A stretch of DNA of 64,000 bases from assembly GCF_964355755.1 (NCBI RefSeq), contig NC_092678.1:20432922-20496921 (forward strand). Direction: 5' to 3'. A program made the position numbers and the translations under genes. This DNA comes from Antedon mediterranea. Lineage: Eukaryota; Echinodermata; Crinoidea; Comatulida; Antedonidae. Every line of letters begins with the position of its first letter. The stretch's first letter is position 1. Shown here in pieces: positions 1 to 13,200 of this stretch. The notes beneath the pieces are model-generated. The model searched no databases. It saw only the letters and a list, made by a program, of their open reading frames with translations, and was not told the origin of the DNA.

Positions 1-150
1 ATTATCCATGGTAAATTATTATACGATGAAACAATTACCCTTGTTCTATTGACAGTTACGTATTTAAACTCTGGTATGAATCCTATTGTGTATTCCTTTA
101 GGAATGAGCAATTTATTCACTATTTTTGTTCATTGATAAGGAAAGGCTAA
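1..150 (+). CDS. Rhodopsin-family GPCR, C-terminal end only
   Basis: The frame is open from base 1 to the TAA at 148-150 and gives 49 residues. They contain the end of the seventh helix with the NPxxY-type motif (GMNPIVYS), followed by FRNEQFIH and a short basic tail. These match the C-terminus of the complete receptor at 5253-6119 almost residue for residue, so this is a tandem paralogue whose 5' part lies outside the window. No intron is seen. Ligand unknown. Confidence 0.9.
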   Translation: MIHGKLLYDETITLVLLTVTYLNSGMNPIVYSFRNEQFIHYFCSLIRKG

Positions 151-235
151 CGAATGTTGAACATGTGGGTGTCATTCACATATTTTGTGATTGGTACAAT
201 ATGAATGCTTTTACTATTAGCATGATTAGGCCTAT

Positions 236-282
236 TTATTAACAATACAAAATGGCCTATTCAAAATATTTTGATGGACAAT
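236..282. mobile_element. Terminal fragment of a TTAA-site transposon
   Basis: The stretch ending GGACAATACATCT-TTAA at 266-282, preceded by GGCCTATTCAAAATATTTTG, matches the right end of the 2.5 kb element at 11650-14120. It is a decayed end or solo fragment; the other end is not recognisable here. The next 250 bases are AT-rich with nothing identifiable. Confidence 0.55.
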
Positions 283-748
283 ACATCTTTAACTCGAATT
301 TAAACTTAACTTACAAACAATTTGACTAACTGTATCATATCCAGATGGTAGAACGTATTAAACAATAAATGAAAAAAAAAATTGTTTGGTACATCTTAAT
401 TAAAACATAGGCCTATTTATTAACTTTCTAAAAAATAATTAACACTAACTAACAAGTCTCAAATAACCTTATCGCGTTTTCTATCGTTTTGCTATGAACA
501 ATTATTAGAATAATTAAATCGGTAAAATATGTTGTTTGAAAAAAAAAGAGCTGCTCGAATTGTAACTAACAACTTCGATTATATTAATGTAAGGGGTGAC
601 AACATCATCCAGAACCTATCGTGGCAAACTCTTGAAGAGAAACGAGATTTCTCCCTAGCATGTCTAATGTATAAATGTGTTTACGGCCTTGCACCAATTA
701 GATTAGTAAATGAAATTGAATTGATTCGCGATATTCACACCCACTTAA

Positions 749-3700
749 GAGCCATTGTCTGTAAAAATCAAAGATTTGGTGGCAGATGTAAAAAAATGGA
801 TTTCTCTCAAATTTTTACCATAAAAAGCAATAAAAAGCATATCTACAACATTCATTTCAATTTTTAGCCTCCGTTGCCATGACAACGGTCAATTATCCAA
901 ATTTTGATGTTTTTGCCATTTTTCACAGATTTTCTATAGTGAAAAAGTACAAACTTGTATACTTATTTTAACCAAAAATACTTACAGTATACAGTTTTAG
1001 TTTATAGCAGTGTAAACAACATGTATTGAGTTCCATTTAATGTAGAAAAAAAATAAATTACAAAATGGAGTTTGGTTGATACCATTATTTTAAAAAGGGG
1101 TGTTTTTAAAAAATATTTTTTTTATAAAAGTATACCTCATAAACGTACCTATAACTTCCAAAGTGGTGTTTTTAAATCAATGAGGTTTTTTAATTTGATA
1201 GTCAATAGGTTTGTCAACAATAATCACGAAAAAAACACTGGGGTAAATTTTGTACATAGGTTTTGTGTTGCCAGGAAAATACGAAAAATACAAAAAATAT
1301 AACAAAATATCAACAAACAAAACACATGAAACACAATTTAAATATGGCTAATCCAATAATAAAATGTATATGTGGCTTGTCATAATGCTACTAGAGTCAT
1401 ACGAATATTTTATATAAAATAGGAGAATGTGTTGCCAGGTTTATTTCAATTAATTGCCAGAAAAACAGTATTTTGCATTGAAATATGTAGTTGATGGAAA
1501 ATAATGTTAAACTTGGAAATAATTGCGTCAATGGTTTTTATAAATTTTTAAATCTATTTTGTGTAAAGAGATACAGAAAGACTTCCCAAAAAATCTGACC
1601 TTGTAAATAGGTCATTTGAGGTCAAAAGGGGTCAGAATGCAAAACAGGACAGGTCCCCACTTTACTACAACTATTAATGTTTGATCAAAATTTACAAGAT
1701 AGTTCATAACAATTCTCAACAATTTTCTTATTTTACCTATAGTGTTACCTTAGCAACCATTTCTATGTGTAACTAAGGAAAGTAATTTTTTTTTAAACGT
1801 AAAAAATGGCGTTTTTATAAATACAAAGAATTGATTGCATTTTTCATTTTTCTCAATTTTACTTCTACTGCATTCCATTAATGACAAACTTGACCTTGTA
1901 AATTCATTCATTTTGAGGTCAACATTTTACTTTAAATACTGAATCCTAATAATCTCAGAAATAAAGTCTTGACGAATCTGAATAAAGGTAAAAAAATGAC
2001 CTTTAGTGTTATCTTAAACCTGTTTACGTAACAAATGATATTTAAAAAAAAAATTAAATATGGAGTTTCATGAAAAAAAAAATTGTTTACATATTGAGGT
2101 CAAATGACATCAACATTTTACCTATAGTGTATTGTAGCAACTGTTTCTATACGTAACTAAGTACAATATTTTTAATATGGGGTTTCATGACTACAAACAA
2201 TTGATTACATAGCTTATACTACCTTTTCCCAAATTTACTTATCTACTGAATCCCAGAAAATGTGTGACCTTGTGAAAGGGTCATTTTTTGGGTCAAGTTA
2301 TGTCAAAATGTATTATTTATGTTATCTTAGAACCTGTTTCTATGTATAACTAAGGATAATTGTTTTTTTAAATACAGTTGAACCTCCCGTAAGTGGCCAC
2401 CCTCGGGACCTGGAAAAGTGGCCGCTTACGGGCGGTGACCCCTTACGGGAGGTTCTGCCGATAAAGGGCCAAAATCACTTATTATGGCTATATACGATAT
2501 TCTTAACGAAACGAGCCTCTCAATTTTCCAGCTAATTGTAGGCCTATTATTATTTATAATCAGGTGGTTTAGTATTTTTTAGCATTTTCAGACAAATTTT
2601 AAAAACTTTTATTATATGAAAAATGGTCGGTCAAAATCTGTGTAGTTTTCTCATCTCTTCACAGTAATGTTTTTAAAACCTCTTCAAAATAAAGCTAATA
2701 TATAAAGAAATACAATAAACATGCACCTCTAATTCATAGGTCCATGCAATAAGTATCGCATTTTTCGATTGGCCGCTTACAAAAAATCTCATTTTGAGTA
2801 TAAAAAGGTGCCCGCAGTTGCTTACGGTAAGCACCAAATGCACTAATTGGATAGGAAGAACAAACAGGCTTTTCAAAGTGCGTCCGTTAAGGGAGGTGGC
2901 CGCTGTAAATAAAATATGGGGTTTTCATGAATAAAAATAATCACAGAAGAAAGTGCTTACGAATATGACCTTGTGAAACGGTAATTTGAAAATGCAAATA
3001 AGGCATGCCTGCTAATAATCTATAAATTTAAATTTGTATGAGATAAATATGCAAAATCTAAAGAATATCTCATTTTTAGTTACCATAGTAACTGTTGCTA
3101 TGCATAACTAAGGGAAATTAAATAATTATCAGATAATTATTAATTAATAATTAATACTGAATCCAACCATCACAGTAAAAAAAAATATAGAATTTAAAAC
3201 CAATATTTAATAATAAAGTGTGATATTTTACATGCTGACCTTAAATGAAATGAAATTTCAAAAAATCAGGGCTTCAATATTTGTTATGTAGCATTAACAT
3301 ACCTGAGTATATCATTGACTTTTGATTGGTTCTATTTTGGGGAGGGGAAAGTGGTGGATCCAGGACTTTTAAATAGTTAGGGGGTTGAAGGCGAGGGTCT
3401 AAAAACTTAACTTTATGTCCTATCTTTTGCATTTCAATTTTTAACTTGGGGTGGGTGGGGGCTTGGAGAAATGAGGAGGGGATGGGATGGAGGAGTTTGA
3501 ATCCGTCTATTCATTGGGGCGATAGTAGCGGCAGTGTGGGTGGTGCTTGAATGCATGCATTTGACACTCTATAGTGGATGATCGACCAAAGTGTTGCAGT
3601 TTATCTTTTTGTGGTTATAGTTGGTCGGGGTGGGGTGGGGGGTAGTCGAAAGTGGTGGTGGATGGGCATGTGGGATCTGCTTAGGTTAGCAAATAAAAGA

Positions 3701-4540
3701 AGTAAACAAATGAAAGAGGAGCTTCAAAATAAGAGTGGAGTAATCTGTTGCAAAGATTAAAATTCACAACGATCTGATAATTTATTCAAATTTTCAGAGG
3801 ATATAACCTATAAAATGACATTAAAACTGGGAATTACAGAATCTATAATTAAAATTTTTTTTTTTTCTCACAACACAACTAGAACTATATAAAACATTAA
3901 GAATTTTTCTGACCAATGAGTTTCAAATCAAATAATTAAAGAAAATAAAATGTTTTTACTAATATACCATATATTTTTTTTTTATAAAAATGCCTATGTT
4001 TCTCGCAACACTGCTTGTAGATTTTAAATTTACCCCAGTATTTTATTTTAGAAATCAATTATTAAACATTAGAACTACCTATTTGTAATAAATCAGCTAA
4101 AAAAAAACACCACTTTGGGCGTTATGGTGAAGTAAAGTTTAGTTGCATTGAACAATTTAAAAAAAGTGAAAAACACCCCTTTTTAAATAAATGGTATCTC
4201 CCAAGGTATGAAATAAAAAAAATAAAAAAATTTGAAACAGGTATACAATGCATTGTTATTATGCATACACTAATTATTTTTTATAATTAAATGAACAACA
4301 CAAAAATATCGTTCATCAAAGTAGTACCAATATCCATTTTAAAAAACCTTAAAAAAGGACAAAATTTGTCAAAAACACAAATTTGGCCGTTGCCATGGAA
4401 ATATACGTGTGAAATAAAAAATACTTCATATTTGATTTCTCTCAACACATATATAGCCATGTGCAAAATTTGAAATAAATCCATTTTTTTGAGTCTGCCA
4501 CTCTTTTTGATATTTCTTTGATTCTTACAGACAATGGCTC
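749..4540. mobile_element. 3.8 kb non-autonomous DNA transposon with TTAA target duplication (piggyBac-like)
   Basis: Both ends begin GAGCCATTGTCTGTAA(A/G)AAT when read inward, and both are flanked by TTAA. Removing the element plus one TTAA restores an uninterrupted LINE frame. Subterminal inverted similarity continues for several hundred bases: for example ATACCATT...AAAAAGGGGTGTTTTT at about 1080 mirrors 4165-4195, and ACTGGGGTAAATTT at about 1238 mirrors 4022-4040. The middle holds imperfect direct repeats (the motif AACTAAG recurs near 1774, 2155, 2350 and 3111, with TGACCTTGT blocks between). No transposase frame is visible. TTAA targeting is the mark of piggyBac-type elements; family assignment is inference. 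Confidence 0.8.
2375..2905. mobile_element. Tigger/pogo-like MITE nested in the TTAA element
   Basis: The left end reads CAGTTGAACCTCCCGTAAGT and the right end, inverted, reads CAGCGGCCACCTCCCTTAA. Both are flanked by TA, the target duplication of the Tc1/mariner/pogo group. The ends share CAG-n6-CCTCCC-k-TAA. It interrupts the internal direct repeats of the 749-4540 element, so it is the youngest of the three nested insertions. Related ends occur near 56137 and at 59510-59540 in the RING array. No transposase seen. Confidence 0.65.
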
Positions 4541-4857
4541 TTAACACGTGGAGTAGAAAATTTGAATGTAACAATACCTAAATACACCCTTAGTAAAATG
4601 AATTCGTCCTTTAAAGTTGCAGGCGCAAAAATATGGAACAATTTACCAATTAATATTAAATCGGCACCAACAATTACGTCCTTTAAGGCTAGATACAAAT
4701 CTCATTTCTTTTCATAAAAAACTGACATGTATTATATTTAATTAAGTTTCTCTTTTGTATATTTTGATTAAGACAGGACCACAATGTAAAACAGATACAC
4801 TGTTATCTGATTGTTTTATCCTGTATAAATATATTATTTATTATTATTATTATTAAT

Positions 4858-5252
4858 GTTTACATGGCGAAATCAAATGTACGGTACACCACGTATATTA
4901 GTTCTGAAAACAACTGTTGAGTTTCTCGACGTTTCGATCAATATGCTTTGATCGTCTTCATGAGTGAGAATGGAAAAATCGGTAAACGAAAGCGCCCTCT
5001 TTTTCTTACATAAAATATCGGTAGAAGTATATCGGTAGATTGAAGAAGAGAAGAAAATTCTCCACGGTTACCACGGTTACAGCTTCATCAGTCTCGGCAG
5101 AAGTTTACATTAAATGGGCATTGGTGGCGAACATTCACTGGAGTGCGCTACACCATTGATGAACTGAACCGATTGTGAATGTATGTTTGATTGGTTGATA
5201 TCTCCAAATATTCTGCAGTTTCGAGTTATAATTTGTAGTTACTGAAGAAAAC
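4858..5252. other. Upstream region of the GPCR gene
   Basis: No coding signal. It contains a GTTTCGATCAATATGCTTTGATCG imperfect dyad near 4930-4955 of the type seen in interspersed repeats, and probably the receptor 5' UTR. No convincing TATA box. Confidence 0.3.
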
Positions 5253-6119
5253 ATGAATTACTCGGGTGAGAAAGAAACCGAAATAGATTATTTTGCTTTA
5301 ATATATGGACCAATATGGGGATGTATTTCTATTTGGATAATGTTAAGTAATTCATTCGTGATTGCATTTATTTTCTGGAAAAAGCTTTACCACAATAACA
5401 TGACCAAACGTATCCAGTTCAGTTTAAGCATAAATGATTTTACTTCTGGGATAATTGGTAGTGCTTGGGCTTTTCAGAACTTCTTAAAGGCCGAATCAAG
5501 ATTTAGATTTTTATTGGACATTATTCTTTTGTGTTTGGTGTTCACATCACAGTTACTGATGGGCTTGTTAGCAATCGAAAGATACATAGCAATAGTCTAC
5601 CCCTTTCGTCACCATCAACTGATGACGTCACGAGTTGTAAATATTGGAATTGTAACTATGATTGTAATAGGAATATTCATTGTAATTGGAGGCGCGTTCA
5701 TTATAACGTATATTAACATAGGTGCCTTCTTCATAATGTTCGATACAATACGTCTAATAATTCTCATCTTAATATGCATTTTTAATGTTGTTATTTATTT
5801 CAAAGCAAGAAAGCAACAACTTAAAATTGCCGCAATTGAGAATCTTGTGATCAGATCAAAACGCACAAAGGACTACAAGGCAACGAAAACTACACTAATC
5901 ATTGTGGGAACATATGTTGTATGTGTTTCCCCACTTGTGGTATATTTCCTGTATTGTTCTTTAGTGGAAATCATCGATGGTAAATATTCGTACAATGTTC
6001 ATGTGATAGTTGTACTATTAACAATTACATATGTAAACTGTGGAATGAATCCCATCGTATATTCCTTTAGGAATGAGCAATTTATTCATTTTTTTCGTTC
6101 TTTGATGAAGAAAGGTTGA
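5253..6119 (+). CDS. Rhodopsin-family G-protein-coupled receptor, intronless
   Basis: 288 residues, seven hydrophobic segments at about 17-42, 52-76, 85-111, 129-152, 159-183, 213-235 and 250-271. Family landmarks visible: N33 in helix 1, SIND with D62 in helix 2, the E109-R110-Y111 form of DRY, CVSP in helix 6, and N266-P-I-V-Y270 in helix 7. An N-glycosylation site NYS lies at 2-4. Unusual points: no cysteine at the outer end of helix 3 or in the very short second extracellular loop, so the usual disulfide is missing; helix 4 lacks the conserved Trp; the C-tail is only about 17 residues. It is a paralogue of the gene ending at 150 and looks like a lineage-specific receptor expansion. It should couple to G proteins at the plasma membrane; ligand cannot be assigned. 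Confidence 0.93.
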   Translation: MNYSGEKETEIDYFALIYGPIWGCISIWIMLSNSFVIAFIFWKKLYHNNMTKRIQFSLSINDFTSGIIGSAWAFQNFLKAESRFRFLLDIILLCLVFTSQLLMGLLAIERYIAIVYPFRHHQLMTSRVVNIGIVTMIVIGIFIVIGGAFIITYINIGAFFIMFDTIRLIILILICIFNVVIYFKARKQQLKIAAIENLVIRSKRTKDYKATKTTLIIVGTYVVCVSPLVVYFLYCSLVEIIDGKYSYNVHVIVVLLTITYVNCGMNPIVYSFRNEQFIHFFRSLMKKG

Positions 6120-6438
6120 ATAATCTTAAAATATGAAGGCAGTTTATTGACTATGATTGTGATTCTCACAAATGTTATGAAAACGATCAATAGTCTGTGG
6201 CTATTTATTACAGAAATACATATGAATATAGGCCTAATACAGTGTAGAAAAGTATTAAAGATTGAAACGTGTTAAAGTACAATATAGAGGTAGGCCTATC
6301 TTCTTGTACTAACATATTACCTCTGTGCACTGTCGCCCAGCGCATTATTAGCGTTCAATAGTAATGGTTTGTTTCAAATCCCAGTTAGAAGACCAGTAAT
6401 TGAATCGGTGACGTAAAAGTCAGCAGTTAATTTACCCT

Positions 6439-9400
6439 TTAAGGAAACACAGTGTATTGTTGAAGTTGTTCGTAGGCATAAGCGACTTTTAGAAGAGTTT
6501 TCTCGTCAAACATTCGTCCAACTAACATCATCCCCACTGGTAGGCCATCTATGAAGCCAGCGTTGATGGTCAGCGCTGGATGACCAGTTGCGTTAAAGGG
6601 TGATGTGTTGGCCAGATTTCGTCCAGCCTCTTTCAACAGAGCTATAAAACACAGAAATATTGTATTTCAAACATTATGTGAAAATAAATGTGATATGCCC
6701 AAATATGGTGGTGATATGGCCTCATCGCGTTCATATATGGGCACATTTTGTTGTCACATAAAGTTTGATAGTGTAGACAGAGCTTTAGTTTGATAAGTTC
6801 TATGTAGAACATAGTTTATTCAAATATAATTGAGTAGAATAGTGGTTGCAGTAACTGCAGTAACGTATGCTAAGCAGTCATTGTAATCATCAATTAATAT
6901 GATTACCCTAACGCTTGCTAAATAGTTACAAATGTAGTTACTGCAGTAACTGCTGTAGAGCATTATGTGTTCAAATCGTACCTGAAACTGATGTGTTTTT
7001 TGCTGGTAGTTTTGGCGTTTTGAATGGAATAGTTGGCATAGCAATGACATCAACCTTCTGGAAAACTTTATCATATTCTGCAGTCAACAATCGCCTAAGA
7101 TTCTGAGCCTTGCCGTAAAATCTCCCTCGATATTCATGTTTCATATATTCTCCCAACATCCAAACACGCTAATAATATTGGAGTATAATTGAATGTATAA
7201 TGTAATGAATCACTAGAAAGAGCTAATAGATACATAAAGGATAATAATCTATAATAGACTATGAGTAAAAAAGAACACGGTGTTAAGATAACTATAGCGA
7301 GGCATTTAATAAAAAGGCAAACTGCCTTAAAATGTAAATGTGACATGTTTCGAGAAACTATTCTCATCATCAGAACAGTAAACAACGCCTAGTCTGAGTG
7401 CTTATATACCAATAGGACATGTGTATGTAAATGAATAGGGAATTAGCATAATAAAACAACAAGGAATGTAGGCAACAGCCAATAATATGACAAGTGTGAC
7501 GCCTAAGTTATAGATTAAATATATGTAACGTCCACTTTAAGGTTAGGAATAACGGTATCTGTTTTGTCTTAGTATGTATTATTTTTATCATTATCTAAAT
7601 ACATGTTTAACAAAACAATTAATATAATGCAATGGTTTAACAAATTCACAGAAAAATCGGTTTAGGCCTAATTAGCTGATTTATTAAAACTAGTGTTTTC
7701 ACAATGTTGTTTTCTCATACTAAACTGGGCGATGATAAAAACAATACATTGATGAGTTTAGTTGTGCGCTTGGTACTTTTCTATTCTGTCTCAATCTAAA
7801 GCTCTGTGTACTATCAAACTTTATGTGACAACAAAATGTGTGTGTCAATATTACTACCATATTTGGCAACATCACACCTTTTTTGTCAAACTAGTTTGAT
7901 AGTGTAGACAGAGCTTAGTTAGTCAAGACAACATCCAATCTATCTATTAACAAACATGTCATTGTCGTTATAGGCATTCACTAAACAACTAATTAATAAA
8001 TATTGTCGGCTCCAAGTAAAACATACTATACTATGTTATTTAAGAAAATAAACGATGTTTGTTATTTAAAATTTATATGCGCTTTGGAGTACAGTTGCGG
8101 TGATTGATTGACGTTTCCAATTTCGTGACGTATTGAAAATCAATGAATGGTCTAATTTGTTAAAATGTAATACATTTGGAATTAGTCTAGTTAATTGAGA
8201 TATGAAATGACGAGGTGTTCATATAGTTTGAATTGGATATTGATATTGTTGTCAAACCCATAAAGACTTAGTAATAATGAAAATAAAGACTAGAACAAAC
8301 ATTTGCATGATGAGAAGTATTATTAGGATATCAGCTACGCCTGAATTAGATCAAATGTTTATCACCACAAACATTGCTATTACCTTAACTGCAGGTGAAA
8401 GATCATCTGGTTGTGACTGGAGCCCTCTGCCAACAGCGTCCATCATACTTGTTGAGTAGAACCCTTTGTGACCGCTTCCAACACCTAAAATGAAAAACAA
8501 AGCAGCGCACACAACATATTTTAGTGAGTAGCCGAGTGGTTCAGTGGAACCATGCATAACCATAATATCGCCCTTAGGTGGGAAAGATTCTTCTCGGATA
8601 ACGGTCTTTATCATCGTAAGATCCAGTGTACACAAATTGCGTGTGATCAATATTACACCTTTCGAGACGAGTAGGACTACTGGATAGATGAGAGATAACA
8701 GTTAGAAATAACAGTTTAAACTCCCGAATAAATGATAACCCTATACCATAACATGTCTTTGAAGTCTCAAGAAAGTTTCAAAATATGAAATTAATGTTTT
8801 TACTTACAACCTCCTCGTAGCATTGTGTCACTTATTCCTTGATGTGCCATACACCACCTTATATTTTTACCTGAAATATCGTTTCAAAATTGATCAGCAT
8901 ATTACTGGCTTTGCCAATGTTGTATGTATGTTTCATGACAGAAAATCTTTACAAACCAAGCGCAAACCTAACTATATGTTTTTCTGGAATATTCTATGAA
9001 ACTCTCTCTGTGCTACCTGTTTTGTATTATTCATACTTTTGTTTTTTATTCTAGGTGTATTTTGTTAAATACACTTAGAATTGTATCTGACTGACTGTCA
9101 ATAATCTGTTAGATACTATCTAATGACAGCTGCCTAATCGGGTGTTTTGACCAAAATGAATCAAATTGATACAGTTTCTTCTTATCTAAGCTGAAAACGG
9201 TAATTGTTGTTATTGTTTGGCTGTTGTATTTTTCAATGTATTAGAAAATATGGTTTACCCTGATTGTGTAAAGGAACCGAAACATCTACGATCTTCGCCA
9301 ATAATAATGTTGACATTTTGGAAACAGCCGACTTTACAATACTGTTCACCCTGTCGTCACAATCTTGCTGCTCAAAACCCTCCTTAAGCAATCCTATTGT

Positions 9401-10122
9401 AATGTTCTTGAGATTTTCACACTCCACCTGCAAAATACGAATGGTTTAGGATAACAAAAAACTGTACAAGTGAACACAAAAATTAATAAAAAATATAATT
9501 GAATATATAGCCAGTATTGCATGTTTGTTTTTGTTTATCTTCAGTCAGTTGTTTGTTTCTCTTTATTATAGTTAATATACGCCATGTGTGCCAAATAGTT
9601 TATAATATTGAGTAAAATTAACTAACTGTACTCACAGAATCTGAATATTTTTCTCCCACGATTGTTGGGTTTTGTCGTTGATCGAGTCCATCATCATATC
9701 CTGCGATTGACTCCAATAGAAGAGCACAATCCTTTACGTTCTTTGCCATAGGTCCTAAATGATCGTTAGTTGGTTCCATGGCTTGAGCACCTGTGTAAGG
9801 TACAAGACCATGGGTAGGCTTTAAGCCAATGATGCCACAGCAACTAGCAGGTAGTCGTATCGACCCGCCCTGGTCACCTCCAATCGCCATGTCCACTTCA
9901 CCTTTTGCTACCTGTGAAAATAAGTCAATCATGCATGTCCAAGAAAAAAAATAATCTTAGATTATGAAAATCTAATAAGCACACCTTATAGCTAGGAGTG
10001 TGTATAACCGCGTATTCAGGAAAATTGTCTCGGAAACCTGGTTCAACTCTCTCAGTCTAAGAATCCCGTACCTGGTTGAAACTGTCATTCTGAGGAATAT
10101 GGGTCTCTTCCTAGGCCATATA

Positions 10123-10215
<93 letters not shown>

Positions 10216-13200
10216 TTCATCGAAATGTCAATTTACTTACCAGTACCGCACAGCCTGAGCTTGACCCTCCTGCACTGTGCGTGTAAGCGCAAGGATTCAG
10301 CGTCGGCCCTTTGGCTGCCATATAACTTACTCCAGAAACGCACCAGTCCTCACACACCGCTTTACCCGCAACTGTTCCACCTTCGGAAGAATACAAATAA
10401 CTAAATTAGGCCTAGCAAAATTGTACGTATAATTTATCTGTACATCTTTAGACAAAAACAACAAACCTGCATCTAGAACCCGGGTGACCACCGTGGCATC
10501 AAACTCTGGTACATATCCTTCCATTACCCATGATCCTCCCATCATAGGTACTCCAGAGACGGCGATAGTGTCTTTCATTGCTATACGTTTTCCCTGCAGT
10601 AATCCTTCTGAAGCCCCTTTAATGTCAGTCTTCCAATACCTACGAAATCCACATTGGAAATGTAATTAATTAAGCGATCAGAAACTAAGCTAAATACAAA
10701 ATGCAGAGAACGAAAGAGTGCGTCCTATGCAATGTTTTTGTTCATATAAAAAGATACAGAAATTCGATATTTGTCTTTACATTAATATTTTGTGACGTCA
10801 TCAATATGGATACAGTAATCCATCCTTCTGGTTAGGCTCAGATCTTACAAACATAATGCCTTACCACGCATTAAACGGATTTTCCGCCGCCGTCGGTCTG
10901 TAACCCGGTAGTCGCGGATACTTCACTGGAAGCGTAATCTCCGGCAGCTTTTCTATTTCGTTATAACAGCCAATGATATCCTTCATTAGATCCCTGTATT
11001 CAGCCACTTCTTCTTGACTAAGATCAATTCCGATTCTCTGGGCAAGTTCTTTCGTCTTTTTTAGACTAGGTAAGCGAACTGGTGGTGAACTGTATGTTCC
11101 ATCTTTAAAAAAAAGTAATTTACTAAACGTTCATATTTTGTTATTAGGCTTCCGTTTGTTACTGTTTGGCAAACTATAATTTTGCGGAGTATACTGTAGT
11201 ACATGTTTGTTTTTTTGGATGATAGCGTCCACAATTTTCAAGTTATCATCCTGAATATTTTGGTGTGAATAGGTATATACTTACAGAACATTCCTATTGT
11301 ATTTTAAGAACATTGGCCGATTAATAACTTCACAAATAAAAGAGAAATATATATATTTTTTTAACATGGGCCGAAATATCAAGTTGTGCGCCCTCTCTAT
11401 CCCATATATTTTGCTAAGTACTTCACTCAGTGTCTGAGTGCTTTCATTGTTACCCAGGTGTATATGGGAACTCGGATAGTGGCCAAATCTGGCATAATTA
11501 TCTGGCATAATTTGTACACAATCTAGCATAATTTGGCTGAAAACCCGAAGAGCTTTTTTTTTTTTTTTTTGCTTCCCACCTTTGTGGTACATAAAACATA
11601 CACATAAACCGCCCTCTTATTCACTGTTTTGGTGCACTTTTAGCCTTAAAGATGTATTGTCCCCCTGAAAAAATTTTTTTTTTCAATATTTTTGTTGAAT
11701 AGGCCATTTTAATTGCACATAAAAGTTATTCACTTTGACCTCAATTTGGATCGAAAAAAATAATTTTTTACACGGGAAAATCGAAATTTAATGCAAAAAT
11801 TTACCAACCGGAAGCTATTTGTCTGGAAGACAAATGTGTTCCGGTTTAATTTAACCCTTGACCTGAGTTAGCTCATAAATATTCATATTGTATGGATACA
11901 TCGTGTGGATGATGATGCTTTCCAAATCAACAGCCAACAACGATAGCAATGCATGCGTGCGAGAGAGTCGAGTAGTGATGCGAGACGAATCTTGAAGAAA
12001 ACACGAAAACTATAGCTAGCAGAATGCTAAGTTAGAATTACAGTTGGTAACTTTGATGTTGAATCTTATTCATTTAGGTGAGTTTGTTTTCGCTAACAGG
12101 AGAGGCCTAGCTAGGCCTGGGCCCGAATTTGCTGCTACTGTACTACTAGTACTACTACTACTACTACTACTAGGGCCTAGTAGCACTGACAGTCTCGAGT
12201 AGCCTAACTGCTGCCTAGAAAGAAGTAGAGTGTAGTACTAGTAGGCCTAGGCAGTACACTGCTAGCTAGGGCTACAGTAGACCATGGAGGTATAAAAATA
12301 CTTCCATGAGTAGACCACCACCAGAAGGGACGTATTTTTGTTTTAATCATGATGAATTGGTTTAATTTTTAAAGATTTTAACTATCTATTCGGCAGTGAA
12401 AATTAAAAAAAAAAAGAAAATCTAAATATTTTTTTGGATGTTTTACTGATGCAATATTTTAAAAATATTTTCTGTATCAAATGCAATAGGTTCAAATTAA
12501 CATTCCGCAAATAAACATTTTATGCAGATATTTTGACACAAATTTCTTTTTTTTTTTAGGTTGATTGATTGAACAATAAGAGCAAGTAGTGAGAAACATA
12601 AAATGTATCGTACAGTGGCAACATTCACAATTTATTGAAACGTTTCTTACTACTGTATTAAAATGACACTTTGTAATGGATGTGAGCGATCTTAGAAGAC
12701 TATAGCTGTCATAATTACTGCCACAATCAACACATTGATAATTAGTAGACAAATTGACACAAAAAACAATACAGGAATTCAATAAGATATACTGTATATA
12801 TATATTTTATTAACTCCTTTTGCACTGTAATATTTACAGTAAAATTATAAAGTGTAAGTAAATTTGAAGAATTTATCCTGTGTACTGTTGTAGTAGTTTT
12901 TTTTTATTTATTGAATGTTATGTTTACAAAAAAAAATTATACAATATTTTACAAGCTGGACAAGGACATATTGGCGAAATGCAGCAGGAGAGTCAGAAAT
13001 ATTTTTCCTGCAATATCCAATCACATTCCAATACCGAGTCTATCATTGTTGTCTTTGGGTGACCTCTGTTCCAGTCTTCATCAGCTCAACGTCTTTAAAA
13101 AAAGTAAAAGCAAAGTATGAAAATCTGGAAAAAATAGATCATGCATATTTAGTGCAAAATTGGGCTAGTGAAATTGCTTACTTTAGCATAGTCAAATAGG

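Larger units (their letters stand above)
541..4857 (+). mobile_element. LINE (non-LTR retrotransposon) 3' fragment, split by a TTAA element
   Basis: Bases 541-748 encode the end of a LINE reverse-transcriptase ORF (RAARIVT, LSWQTLEEKRDFS, MYKCVYGLAP are typical of the CR1/L2-type C-terminus). The reading frame stops making sense at a TTAA (745-748) and resumes in frame at a second TTAA (4541-4544), ending at the stop 4715-4717 with a typical tail (KIWNNLP, TSFKARYKSHFFS). A short 3' UTR ends in an ATT-rich tail near 4857. The element is 5'-truncated near 541, as is usual for LINE copies. The 3.8 kb between the TTAA sites is a separate insertion. Confidence 0.85.

Noticed and set aside
529-867. 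112-codon plus-strand frame as a host gene
   Set aside because: Its first two thirds are LINE reverse-transcriptase tail; the remainder is the inserted element.
4287-4574. 95-codon minus-strand open frame
   Set aside because: It is the terminal repeat of the TTAA element read backward and resembles the frame at 749-867 only because the ends are inverted repeats.
12911-13199. Overlapping plus-strand frames of 69 and 94 codons
   Set aside because: No family resemblance, three competing frames over the same AT-rich bases, inside a transposon.
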